From NCBI GenBank assembly GCA_900113425.1, contig FOZF01000002.1:358106-422105 (forward strand): a stretch of DNA of 64,000 nt, written 5' to 3'. The position numbers and the translations under genes were made by a program. Each line of letters opens with the position of its first letter. The first letter of the stretch is position 1. Below, one piece after another: positions 51,423-60,030 of the stretch. The stretch comes from Stenotrophomonas maltophilia (lineage in GTDB: Bacteria; Pseudomonadota; Gammaproteobacteria; Xanthomonadales; Xanthomonadaceae). Below the pieces are notes generated by a model. It was given only the letters and a program-made list of their open reading frames with translations, did no database searches and was not told the DNA's origin.

Positions 51423-52217
51423 ATGGTGCTAATGGATAAAGCCGAGCAAGCACTCAAAACGGTTGAGGAATACTCTGATGCCTTCAGGGATATGGTTAAC
51501 GAGTGCGTTCAATGGAAGCCTGAGCCCGCAAGGAGGTTGAGGCTTGAGAAGGACGAGGACTGGAGCTTTGTTTGCGTCGCAATGGACATCTTGGGCGACG
51601 CAAGCCTTGCTATTGCGAACGTATTGCGGTTTGGGCTCGATGGGCCAACAAAATACGACCAGGTGGGTGAAAAGTATCTGCGTCTCTATGGTTTGCTTGG
51701 CGCCACCTACAGTCAGCAGAGGGCAGCCCTCAAGCTGCACAAGCTGACCAGCTGTCCAGGCGTAAGGCAGTTCCAAGACAAGGCAAAGGGGCTCCGTGCC
51801 ACGAGCCTTCGCCATCAGATCGCGGCGCATAGTCTCGACAACATGGACGAACAGGGTAGGGTTGTCGCCGCCTTCGTTCCTGTGAGGATCGACTTGGGCG
51901 GATTCAACTGCACCGTGACCAAAAATCGCGGAGACGCGATGGATTCCTATGACCTGCTCGATGCAATCAAAGAGCATTCGGAGTTCGTTGCAGAGGTTAT
52001 GGATGTTGTCTACGAGAAATGTGCAAGGACCTTCTTTAAGAACGATTCAATTCGGCGGCAGTCGCATCTGGAGAAGCTAAGGGAGTTGAGATTGATACGG
52101 GACGGAGCCATGGTGTTTAACGCAGGAGAAGCTCGCATTGTTGTTAATATTGTTGGCATGGAACGCGAGGAAGAGAAGGGCGCGAGTGGCTCACTAACCG
52201 ACCCGCAGAGCCAATAG
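51423..52217 (+). CDS. Unknown protein with a HEPN-like R-x5-H motif
   Basis: A 264-residue helical protein. TSLRHQIAAHSLDN fits the R-x4-6-H pattern (R followed by a polar residue, then H) of HEPN ribonucleases found in abortive-infection and toxin-antitoxin systems. No other family mark seen. Start at ATG 51423 or 51432. It is divergent from the GNxxKHN gene. The HEPN reading is a motif-level guess. Confidence 0.5.
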   Translation: MVLMDKAEQALKTVEEYSDAFRDMVNECVQWKPEPARRLRLEKDEDWSFVCVAMDILGDASLAIANVLRFGLDGPTKYDQVGEKYLRLYGLLGATYSQQRAALKLHKLTSCPGVRQFQDKAKGLRATSLRHQIAAHSLDNMDEQGRVVAAFVPVRIDLGGFNCTVTKNRGDAMDSYDLLDAIKEHSEFVAEVMDVVYEKCARTFFKNDSIRRQSHLEKLRELRLIRDGAMVFNAGEARIVVNIVGMEREEEKGASGSLTDPQSQ

Positions 52218-52405
52218 TCTTCTCTTCATCCATGCGCGTTGTAGGTGTCGTAAAACTCGCGGTCGGCGACTGCGTGAACGCCATGTCCAATTGAAGCAGT
52301 GTCCTGTAGAAGCGATCAATAGCGATCGCGTGGCTCAATAGGAGTTCCTTTCCTTCCCAAAAGCTTGTGAGCATGGGAAGTTCCTGGCGCTATTTGGCGG
52401 TGGAG

Positions 52406-52660
52406 CTAATGCAGGGATTTCTCTCGGTCTCTCATATGGGTAATTAGCAGCGTTCGGAGTTCTGTGTCTTCCAGAACGTGTGCGCCCGTCGAAACAATAA
52501 GCTCCGCCAAGTGGTGCCGTCGCTTTCGTTCTTCGCGCCTTGCGACCTCCCTAGCCTTTGCTTCGTGGCGCTGATTTGCCAAGAGCTCTCGCGCTTGGAG
52601 TTGGGCTAATCGCTCTGTAGCTCTGCGAATTTTCTGATGATAGTGGGTTGGCTCGATCAT
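52406..52660 (-). CDS. TraD-like mobilization accessory protein
   Basis: An 84-residue basic helical protein (KIRRATERLAQLQARELLAN, then REERKRRHHLAELIVSTG) of the small TraD type found beside MOBQ relaxases on mobilizable plasmids. It is divergent from the relaxase gene with the presumed oriT between them, the usual layout. Probably part of the relaxosome. Confidence 0.65.
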   Translation of the reverse strand: MIEPTHYHQKIRRATERLAQLQARELLANQRHEAKAREVARREERKRRHHLAELIVSTGAHVLEDTELRTLLITHMRDREKSLH

Positions 52661-52793
52661 GCTCTTCTCCTCTGTGAACTTTACGAGTGAACCAAAGAAA
52701 TGGCGCTCGTCAAGTTGGAGCGTTCTTGAAAATATAGGTCCGCCTCGAATTCAAAAATTTCTAGAGAGCAAGGCTTCAAAGAAAGAAGCAAGA

Positions 52794-52843
52794 GCGCACC
52801 TAGGCGTCACTGCGTGACGCGTGCGCAAAGGGCTTCGCCCCTT
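52794..52843. other. Candidate origin of transfer (oriT)
   Basis: An inverted repeat, GCGCAC-CTAG-GCGTCAC at 52794-52810 and GTGACGCGTGCGC at 52814-52826, is perfect except for a 4-base bulge. A second imperfect hairpin (AAGGGC-TTC-GCCCCTT) follows at 52828-52843. It lies between the TraD-like gene and the relaxase gene, where MOBQ systems keep oriT. The nick site could not be assigned. Confidence 0.55.
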
Positions 52844-52922
52844 GGACCCCAATCGCTTTCAGCGCTTGCGTAAATGCAAAGCCACGGCATAAACAAAGCC
52901 ACATCCACTGCTTTGGAGCCAC

Positions 52923-54506
52923 ATGGCCATCTACCATGCGAACGTCAAAACCTTCAGTCGAGCCAAGGGGCACTCGTCCATTGCCGCTGCCGCCTACCGC
53001 GCTGGGCTTCTTCTCGAAGACACGCGCACCGGGCAGCGCCATGACTACCGTCGACGAGACGGCGTTGTTGAATCGCGCTGCATCATTCCCGACGACGCAC
53101 CAGATTGGGCCCTGGTGCCTGCCTCACTTTGGACCGAGGCCGAGGCCGCGGAACGCCGCAAGGACTCCACCATCGCACGGGAGTTTGAGTTCGCACTTCC
53201 GCACGAGCTCGACGATGACCAGCGATCATCTCTTGCGATCGCAGTGGCGCGGGCGTTGGTAGACCGTTACGGTTTTGCCGCACAAGCCAGCATCCACAGT
53301 CCAGGAAGCAAAGGAGGCATGAATTGGCATGTCCACATCCTCGCAACAACCCGGCGGCTCGGTCCTGACGGCTTCCTGGACAAAACCCGAGAGCTCGACG
53401 GGGGACCCGCGGGCCGGGCCGAGGTCGAGTGGATCCGGGAACTGGTGGCCGCGACGACGAATGCGCATCTGGAAGCTGCGAACCTGGACGTTCGCGTGGA
53501 TCACCGCAGTCTGAAGGCTCAGGCAGACGACGCGTTGGCGCGCGGCGACCTTGTGGCCGCTGCGGTGCTATTGAGGGCTCCCACGCGACACTTGGGGAAG
53601 GACGCGTCGGCCATCGAACGCCGAGGGGAGCACTCAGAGCTAGGGGAGAGGAACAGGTCCATTCAAAAGGCCAACGGGGATGCCTTCGATGAACTGCTAG
53701 CAACGTTTGAACAGAAAGGCCGGGCCATGCCGGTTCCAGAGGGGCACGATGAAGCGCGGGCCCAACAGGAGGCGAAGCGCTCGAGCACCAATCAGACGCT
53801 TGCCTTCTCCGATGGCCAGATCGTCGTCTCAAAGGGATTGGGTAAAGCCATTGACCAGAGGCGCTCAGACGGCAGCGCCGAGGATGTGCCAAGCGAAGGC
53901 CCGTCTGTTGAGGCAATTCGGACTGAGCTGGTCCGCCAAGGTGAACTGCTCAGGGGTCAATTGGTCGTCCATGCGCTCCATTCCACGCTGAAAGCGGTCA
54001 GTGCACTGGCGAGCGGAGAAGTCATTCCCCAAGAGTGCAAGGAGCATCGTTCGGCGCTCAACGGGCTGCTGCTGGGCTTGAAGCGGTTTGCAGCGGCATT
54101 GATCCGTTTCCCCAAGCGTCTTAAAGCTGTGCGCCGTGCGATCCGATTGCGGCACATGGCTGAACAGGCGTGGGACGACTTTGTGGCCAACCACCCGGAA
54201 CCCGGGGTGTCTTGGACGGCTCGTGAGTGGGCCAGGCGTCGCGGCCGCCGGTTGGCAGCTCTGGAGCAGCGCTCTGCTGAGTTGGCTGCAGCCCAAGCTG
54301 CCGCAACCCCGGAACAAGAGGCGATCTTGGCCGAAGAGCTGCGGCTGCGGGCTGAGTGCCTGGAAGCTGCGAGCCTGGCGGTCTTGGCGCGTTGCTGTGG
54401 TCACGCCGAGCCAGCAACAGAAGCGTTGCAGACTATCCAGGAGGCGACGGTCGCGGTGCATGCGCCCGAGCTGGGGCTGCCTCCACGGCGCCCTCGGTTG
54501 CACTGA
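52923..54506 (+). CDS. MobA/MobL family relaxase (MOBQ)
   Basis: A 527-residue relaxase that should nick oriT and pilot the strand during conjugative mobilization. The N-terminus MAIYHANVKTFSRAKGHSS with a Tyr at about 25 (AAAAYRAG) is typical of MOBQ proteins, and the metal-binding histidines lie in SIHSPGSKGGMNWHVHILATT (His125, 136, 138). The C-terminal half is helical and charged, and no primase domain is evident. GGAG lies 5 bases before ATG 52923. Confidence 0.88.
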   Translation: MAIYHANVKTFSRAKGHSSIAAAAYRAGLLLEDTRTGQRHDYRRRDGVVESRCIIPDDAPDWALVPASLWTEAEAAERRKDSTIAREFEFALPHELDDDQRSSLAIAVARALVDRYGFAAQASIHSPGSKGGMNWHVHILATTRRLGPDGFLDKTRELDGGPAGRAEVEWIRELVAATTNAHLEAANLDVRVDHRSLKAQADDALARGDLVAAAVLLRAPTRHLGKDASAIERRGEHSELGERNRSIQKANGDAFDELLATFEQKGRAMPVPEGHDEARAQQEAKRSSTNQTLAFSDGQIVVSKGLGKAIDQRRSDGSAEDVPSEGPSVEAIRTELVRQGELLRGQLVVHALHSTLKAVSALASGEVIPQECKEHRSALNGLLLGLKRFAAALIRFPKRLKAVRRAIRLRHMAEQAWDDFVANHPEPGVSWTAREWARRRGRRLAALEQRSAELAAAQAAATPEQEAILAEELRLRAECLEAASLAVLARCCGHAEPATEALQTIQEATVAVHAPELGLPPRRPRLH

Positions 54507-54555
54507 ACGCAAGGAGCCCTGCCTTGCTGGGCTCCTAGCACTTCAGAGGCATCTT

Positions 54556-54873
54556 TCAGTGAAGAGAAGGGCCAGAGTTCCGCGATACTGAAGGTAGCGT
54601 GCCCTTCTTGGCGCGGCTTCGCCGCCATTCATCTGTCGGGATGAACGCGCGGTCCACCACGGCTTCACGCGTGCGCGTTTGGGGAACTGGCGCTGGGGGC
54701 GTGAACTTGCCGCCCCGCGGCTGGTCCTCTTCCCATTGTCGGATCAATTCAGCGGACACGTCCAAGGCGTGTCTCACGTCTTGGACGCGATCGCTCAATT
54801 GGCGAGAGGAGCCCTGGGACATGAGCCCGATAAGCAGTTGGCTGGCGATTTGGAACTGTGGGTGAGAGAACAT
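54556..54873 (-). CDS. Small unknown protein next to the relaxase gene
   Basis: A 105-residue basic soluble protein with an N-terminal helical part (FQIASQLLIGLMSQGSSRQL) and a disordered C-terminus. No family recognised. A ribosome binding site (AGGAG, 5-6 bases upstream) supports the ATG at 54873. It may belong to the maintenance or mobilization functions. Confidence 0.5.
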   Translation of the reverse strand: MFSHPQFQIASQLLIGLMSQGSSRQLSDRVQDVRHALDVSAELIRQWEEDQPRGGKFTPPAPVPQTRTREAVVDRAFIPTDEWRRSRAKKGTLPSVSRNSGPSLH

Positions 54874-55113
54874 AGTTGAGCTCCTTTGAGCCGAGGTGGT
54901 GTGCTCATCAAAGCACCATCGCCCCTCTTGGCAACCCAGGATTTTGCGTCTTCTTTCACAGAAGCCGAAGTTGGTTGTGCCGGAAAACCATCAGCTTTGG
55001 TCGAGCTGAAAACGCGCATAGGCATGCCGTTCGCACTTTGGCAGGGCTGGTCGGTGACTGGCTGCCGCAAGGCCAAGCATTGCTCTAAAGACTAGATGCG
55101 GAAGCTCAGCAGG

Positions 55114-56016
55114 CTACCCTGCTTTGAGAAGCTTGATGTCTGCAATGCGCTGAAGCTGTTGAAGATGATCCGGCTTGTTCTTGGCAAGCCATCTCACAAC
55201 TGCTGCATTGTCCAAGAGGGTCGACCCAATGTGGGTTTTGACGATTTCGAGCTGGAGGCTGGCTGGACCATAATTCTCCTCCAGCAGCTTCGTATCGGCT
55301 TGCAGCGCTGCCAGCTCCCGTTCCAGGCGTTGGAGCGCCTCGATAGGCGCACCGCTGGCCGTCTTTGCTGCCAATGGCTCTATCAACTGTTCGACCGGCG
55401 TGTTTTGGACAAGCGCGGTTGCAAGCTTGATCGAGTAATCCCCCAAGTTGACCATGGTCTGGGCAGCATCGATCTGCCGGAAGGGCTTCATTTTCCGCAG
55501 CAACCGAAAGACGCCTGCGGCGGCGGGTTTGTCGGCCAGGATGGCGGTCGCTTCGTCGCAAACGCCATCCAGAAGCCGGAATTTGTCCCGGATGGAGCTG
55601 GCCGAGATGTTGAGCACCTCCGACAGCTGTTCCACGGAAACCCCTCGCTCTGCTGCTCTGAGGATCATCCGATGCTCTTGGACTACCGAAAGACGGTTCA
55701 CCTGCTTATTGTAGGTGTAGCCTTCGTCGTCCGTCGAGATGAGGCAGGGGGCCACGGATGCTCCCAGTTCCCTCAGGGCCTCCAGGCGCATTCGCCCATC
55801 TAGGACCAAGAACCGCCCGGCGGTGCCCCGGTCTAGGGTAACCACGATGGGTTCGACCAATCCTACCGTCCTGACCGAGCTCACGATCTGCTGATACTTG
55901 ACGGAGGCCTTGGTCCCCGTGGGCATGGCCACGCTGTAGTGCAACTGGGCCAGCTGAATGTCCACGCAGTCCTTTTCAAAGCCCAGGCGTACGCCCGAAG
56001 ATTGCTTCTTGCTCAT
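55114..56016 (-). CDS. ParB/RepB-like protein (partition-type), second in the recombinase operon
   Basis: A 300-residue protein with a ParB N-terminal-type domain (LVEPIVVTLDRG, then RFLVLDGRMRLEALRELG) and a helix-turn-helix region (VSVEQLSEVLNISASSIRDK). The C-terminal 130 residues resemble the RepB-type C-terminal domain. It overlaps the previous ParB gene by 4 bases. No ParA is encoded nearby, so classical plasmid partition is doubtful. Confidence 0.78.
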   Translation of the reverse strand: MSKKQSSGVRLGFEKDCVDIQLAQLHYSVAMPTGTKASVKYQQIVSSVRTVGLVEPIVVTLDRGTAGRFLVLDGRMRLEALRELGASVAPCLISTDDEGYTYNKQVNRLSVVQEHRMILRAAERGVSVEQLSEVLNISASSIRDKFRLLDGVCDEATAILADKPAAAGVFRLLRKMKPFRQIDAAQTMVNLGDYSIKLATALVQNTPVEQLIEPLAAKTASGAPIEALQRLERELAALQADTKLLEENYGPASLQLEIVKTHIGSTLLDNAAVVRWLAKNKPDHLQQLQRIADIKLLKAG

Positions 56017-56909
56017 CGGGCCAACCCTCTGCGCGGCAGCAGGTCAGCCAGTGGTTGCGGGACGCTGGTCAGCCCCTCCGATTGGAGAAGTCCGCAGAAC
56101 TCCTTGGAGGCAAACAGCTCTTTGAAGATCTGCCGGGCCAGGAGGAGCGATTGTTGCGTGAACTCGGCCTTCTTCTGGATGCGTTGGTGCATCTCCACGT
56201 CGCGCTTGTAGAGCTTGGCAAGGTCCTCGGGGGTAAGCTTCTTCCGCGGCGCGCCGTGCGCGTAAGTGCTGGTTCCCTTTTTGCCGCTTCTGGCTCGATG
56301 GGCAAGGATCTGTCGGACGACGGTCACCTTTTTTCCCTTGAGCTCACCGGCCTCGTAGGCGTCCATCAGCAACTGTTGCGCATCGCGATCATTTGCCCGG
56401 GAGATGTTCACGGCAAGCGCCAAGGAAATGTGACCCGCTTCGGCGGCGGCGAGCAGACGTCGCTCTCCTCGCTCCATGAGGTTAGCCACGCTGTTCACCC
56501 AGGACGGAGTGCAGCCCAGCTTGGTGGCTATCTCCGGGTCTGAGTAACCGCGCTCTCTAAGCACCTGGACCTGTTCCATGGTCTCGGCCGCCCTGGGCGT
56601 GCGGCGGGCGACGTTCTCCACGATGCTCATGACGTGACCGGTGTGCTCATCCACGTCCAAGATCAGGGCGGGGATCTCGCGATGCCCCAGCAGCTTGCAG
56701 GCCTCAAGGCGGCCTTGGCCGCAGATCAGTGCATAGGGGAGCGACGTTTCATCAGGAGATGCCTTACGAACGCTAACGGGGCGTTTGAGCCCCACCGTTT
56801 CGATGCTTCGAGTGATGCCACGGTGGATGCGTTGGTTTCTGACACGCGGATTGGCGACGTGGATGTCGGCAATGGGGATCATCTGAACGCTTGTGCTTTT
56901 GTTCGTCAT
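56013..56909 (-). CDS. ParB-like DNA-binding protein
   Basis: A 298-residue protein with a ParB/Srx nuclease-like domain (VQMIPIADIHVANPRVRNQR, then ALICGQGRLEACKLLGHREI) and the ParB helix-turn-helix (YSDPEIATKLGCTPSWVNSV). The box II-like segment VENVARRTPRAAETM is close to the ENVQR-type consensus. It overlaps genes on both sides by 4 bases, so the three genes are translationally coupled. Confidence 0.82.
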   Translation of the reverse strand: MTNKSTSVQMIPIADIHVANPRVRNQRIHRGITRSIETVGLKRPVSVRKASPDETSLPYALICGQGRLEACKLLGHREIPALILDVDEHTGHVMSIVENVARRTPRAAETMEQVQVLRERGYSDPEIATKLGCTPSWVNSVANLMERGERRLLAAAEAGHISLALAVNISRANDRDAQQLLMDAYEAGELKGKKVTVVRQILAHRARSGKKGTSTYAHGAPRKKLTPEDLAKLYKRDVEMHQRIQKKAEFTQQSLLLARQIFKELFASKEFCGLLQSEGLTSVPQPLADLLPRRGLAR

Positions 56910-58474
56910 GCGGCCTCCAGCAATGCGGCCCGACCGGCCAAGGCGAAGAACTCCTCCAGCGTGTCCATGCGGTAGGCGTCCAAGGAAAAGCCGTTGTCCT
57001 CCATGGAGGGCATGCCATCGGGAGTGAAGTCGATGGAGGGAAGCACGTAGTAATCGTGGGCATGACGGTTACCGGGATCCATCCGGATCACTACAGTCAG
57101 ATGCGGCGTCAGGCTTGCATCCAGTCGGATGCGCCAGCGGTTAGAGCCAGCGGGTGTGGGCTTGCACCGTGCGATGACGACGGACGTGAGGAGCTCACCG
57201 TTCACCCGCAGCAGATCAGTATCCCGGCATGGCTCGACCCACCCACCGTGTTGGGCGATGCCATCCACCACCAGCTGGACCATCTCGGGATGCCGCTGCC
57301 GAAGGGCGCGGTTGATCTCCAAGTAGGCGTAGTCGCGTTTGGGGGAGTAGCCAACCAAGCTATAGGCCCGGAGCAGGCTACCAAACCGATGGCGGAAGGC
57401 GCTGCTGGAGGGGGCGCCCTCTTCTTCGTCGATCAGCATCCCTGACAGCGCACCATGCCGCTCGAGCAGCGACCGCAGGGCGTCCAGCATCTGGTCGTCG
57501 TCCAAGTGGACCGAACGTGCCGCTATGACTGCTTGAACGCGCTCGAACAGATCAAGCGGAACAATGGCTTCAAACGCATGTTCCTTTCGCACCCACGCTT
57601 CCGGCGGGTTCTGAACGTGTTGCAGCTTCAGCTTGAACGAGGTCCGGTTGTAGACGTTGTGGCCGACGTATTTCTCATTCGTCAGTATTTGATGGATCGT
57701 CCCTCTGCTCCAGGGGCCACCCACTTCATTGGGGATGCCTTCTCGGTTCAGAACGGAGGCGATGACCCGTTCGGGCATAGCGTCCTTTAGAAACAGCCCA
57801 TAGATCCGCAAGACGGTGGCGACTTCTTGCGCAGGCCCGGGCACCAGGATCACCCGATCGGTCTGGATGCTCTTCTGTTCTCCTCGAGCGAGCACAGCTT
57901 TGGGCTGGAGATGCTCGTCGACGAGTTGGCGGCGCAAGCCATACCCCGGCGTGCCCCCTTGTCGGAACCCGTGCCGCACGATGTTGCAGGCCCCTTTGAA
58001 CACCTTGTCAGATAGCTCACGGCTGTATTCGGCGGCCATGCTCCGCTTGAGGCCAATCATGATGGTGGATGGTAACGAGCCATCGTTCTTGAACGCTTCC
58101 GCGCAATAGATGACCGGCACACCATGGCTCTTACAGGCGTGAACGTAGGCGGCGGCCTCGTCGGGGTCGGGGAAGCGCCCCCAACGGCTGACGTCGTAGA
58201 CCAAAATAGCGTTGAAGCCGGGGGAGGGGAGCTTCACATCCCGGAGAAGGGCTTGAAGAGCGCTTCGACCTTTGAGGTTTAGTCCACTCTTGCCGGAGTC
58301 CTCGTAGGTCTGGACGATCTCCATGCCGTGCGCCTTGGCATATTCGGCAATTGCCGCAGCCTGGTTCTCCGTGGAGTAGCGCTGATGCTCGGTCGACATG
58401 CGCACATACTGGGCAACCGGAATGTGCCGATCGGGAGACTGAATAGCATCGGTCACTGCGTGGTGCGAGGACAC
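56906..58474 (-). CDS. Large serine recombinase
   Basis: A 522-residue serine recombinase. The catalytic Ser27 is in VAQYVRMSTEHQRYSTENQ, and the resolvase domain continues with YEDSGKSGLNLKGR and LVYDVSRWGRFPDPDEAA. The recombinase domain (GGTPGYGLRR, WSRGTIHQILTNEKYVGHNV) and a C-terminal region follow. It starts at GTG 58474. It leads an operon with two ParB-like genes, a module seen in proteobacterial islands; its target site is not evident here. Confidence 0.85.
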   Translation of the reverse strand: MSSHHAVTDAIQSPDRHIPVAQYVRMSTEHQRYSTENQAAAIAEYAKAHGMEIVQTYEDSGKSGLNLKGRSALQALLRDVKLPSPGFNAILVYDVSRWGRFPDPDEAAAYVHACKSHGVPVIYCAEAFKNDGSLPSTIMIGLKRSMAAEYSRELSDKVFKGACNIVRHGFRQGGTPGYGLRRQLVDEHLQPKAVLARGEQKSIQTDRVILVPGPAQEVATVLRIYGLFLKDAMPERVIASVLNREGIPNEVGGPWSRGTIHQILTNEKYVGHNVYNRTSFKLKLQHVQNPPEAWVRKEHAFEAIVPLDLFERVQAVIAARSVHLDDDQMLDALRSLLERHGALSGMLIDEEEGAPSSSAFRHRFGSLLRAYSLVGYSPKRDYAYLEINRALRQRHPEMVQLVVDGIAQHGGWVEPCRDTDLLRVNGELLTSVVIARCKPTPAGSNRWRIRLDASLTPHLTVVIRMDPGNRHAHDYYVLPSIDFTPDGMPSMEDNGFSLDAYRMDTLEEFFALAGRAALLEAA

Positions 58475-58674
58475 GGCCAGCGCTTCCCATCTATGACTAT
58501 GTATTCAGCGACCGTAGGCGGGTAGATTGACGGTCTTGTGACGCTTTGAGTTGTTGACTGAACCAATCAAGTTCGTGACGCACGGGTGTGGAGAGGAGGC
58601 CGCGGGCACCTGAAGGCGCATTGGCTACAAAGTGGACGCTTCAAGCACGTAAACCAGCGCCACTCTCCTTTCCT

Positions 58675-59679
58675 CTATGTGCTCTCTACCACTGAAATAG
58701 CGGTCGAGAGAGAGGCGGATCGGCGACGGCGTCGTGCGGGAGGCAGCGTGCTTCGTAGCTTCTGAGCTTCTGCTTTTAGGGCCTTCCCGCGCTGCTGGTC
58801 CAGATTGCCGATGTTCTCAAGTTGACCAACCAACCCGCGTTTGACCTTGGTATTGGCACTGGTGCCTTTAACCAGAGTTCGAGACTCGTGCATCTCCTTG
58901 TGTTTCCTGTTGGGCGCCCTGCTGATCCCATCGCGAAAGGCTCGTCCAGTAACAACTTTGGCGCTCGCCTTCCTAAAGACCTTTGCTTTCTCCACTTTCG
59001 AGGCAAAGCCGAACCTTCTTAGGACATGATCCAGCCACCGAACGTCACCGTGTCCGATGGTGTTGCCTGTGATTGCAACGTCATCCACGTAGAGCGAGAA
59101 CGCGCCTCCCTGGTCCGCAACACGCTTAGCGATCAGGTCGAACATGTCACGGCAGGCCCAAAATGACAGAAGTACACTGGCAGGGGAGCCGGTCGCTAGT
59201 TTTCCGTTGTAGCAGACCAAGTCAGCCATCGCATCAGCAACATCCCCAGGGCATTGGAATACGTTTCTGAAAAGCTTGAAGACGCGTTGACGCGTGATGC
59301 TAGGGTAGAAATCGGAGACATCCACCGTCACCGTTGCGCCTTCCGCAAGCATGTGGCGTTCGGAGTTGGTGAGGTGAGAGCGCTTCGGGATACCAGAGTG
59401 CAGATAGTCCGGGACGCAGATCTGCTTGAGCAGCACGTTAAGTCGCTTCTGAAGCGGCTTAACGACCGCGTTTGGAGCTTGAATTAGACGTTTTTTCCCG
59501 GTCCGACGATGAGTTTGGTAGAGCTCGCTGAAGTTGTCGGGCCGTTTGCACAGTGCTCGCAGGGCGCTTGGGGTTCCATCCCATTGAAGCACTCGCGCGA
59601 GTGCTTTTAAGGTCGGTAGCCGAAAGAACGCGGACGACGTGATGTCATAGCGGTTAGCGCTTTTCCGGGGGAGCGTCAT
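58675..59679 (-). CDS. Retron-type reverse transcriptase
   Basis: A 334-residue reverse transcriptase of retron type. Motifs: NSERH (105-109), a form of the retron NAxxH motif; DVSDFYPSI with Asp120; TGSPAS (163-168); catalytic YVDD (197-200), where most retrons have YADD; and VVTG (242-245), the retron VTG motif. Retrons reverse-transcribe a neighbouring RNA into msDNA and act as toxin-antitoxin-like phage defence. The start at 59679 overlaps the XRE-family gene by 26 bases. The C-terminus is a basic tail. Confidence 0.85.
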   Translation of the reverse strand: MTLPRKSANRYDITSSAFFRLPTLKALARVLQWDGTPSALRALCKRPDNFSELYQTHRRTGKKRLIQAPNAVVKPLQKRLNVLLKQICVPDYLHSGIPKRSHLTNSERHMLAEGATVTVDVSDFYPSITRQRVFKLFRNVFQCPGDVADAMADLVCYNGKLATGSPASVLLSFWACRDMFDLIAKRVADQGGAFSLYVDDVAITGNTIGHGDVRWLDHVLRRFGFASKVEKAKVFRKASAKVVTGRAFRDGISRAPNRKHKEMHESRTLVKGTSANTKVKRGLVGQLENIGNLDQQRGKALKAEAQKLRSTLPPARRRRRSASLSTAISVVEST

Positions 59680-59956
59680 CGTTAGAATCCAGTGTCCATT
59701 CCAGAATTTTCATCAGCCTCTTGGCGTTCTTCTGACGTCGCTCCGAGGAGCCTTCAAGGGCTTCGGCGAAGCTTAGGAATGTTGAAGGCGGCACATCGAA
59801 TACTTCTGCGAACTTGTGTAGAAGCTCGACTGACGCAGCCTTCTTTCCTGACTCGATCTCAGATAGATGAGAGCGTGATATGCCCAGGCGCTCCGCCAGC
59901 TCACCTTGTTGCATTCGGTGAACCTCGCGGACCGTCTTTAAAGCCTTGTAAAGCAT
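59654..59956 (-). CDS. XRE-family helix-turn-helix protein of the retron operon
   Basis: A 100-residue protein with a Cro/CI-type helix-turn-helix at about residues 17-60 (GELAERLGISRSHLSEIESG). It overlaps the reverse transcriptase gene. Some published retron classes carry a HTH partner gene; here it could be a regulator of the operon or part of the effector. AGAGG lies a few bases before the ATG at 59956. Confidence 0.75.
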   Translation of the reverse strand: MLYKALKTVREVHRMQQGELAERLGISRSHLSEIESGKKAASVELLHKFAEVFDVPPSTFLSFAEALEGSSERRQKNAKRLMKILEWTLDSNDDAPPEKR

Positions 59957-60030
59957 TTCCTCTCTTCCTGCATGTGTAGATAAAAAGGAGGGTGCTACTG
60001 ATGAGTCTTAGAGTCCGAATTTCCTGCGCC

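Noticed and set aside
54795-55076. 93-codon minus-strand frame between the small unknown gene and the ParB-like gene
   Set aside because: It overlaps the better supported gene at 54556-54873 and has no recognisable features.
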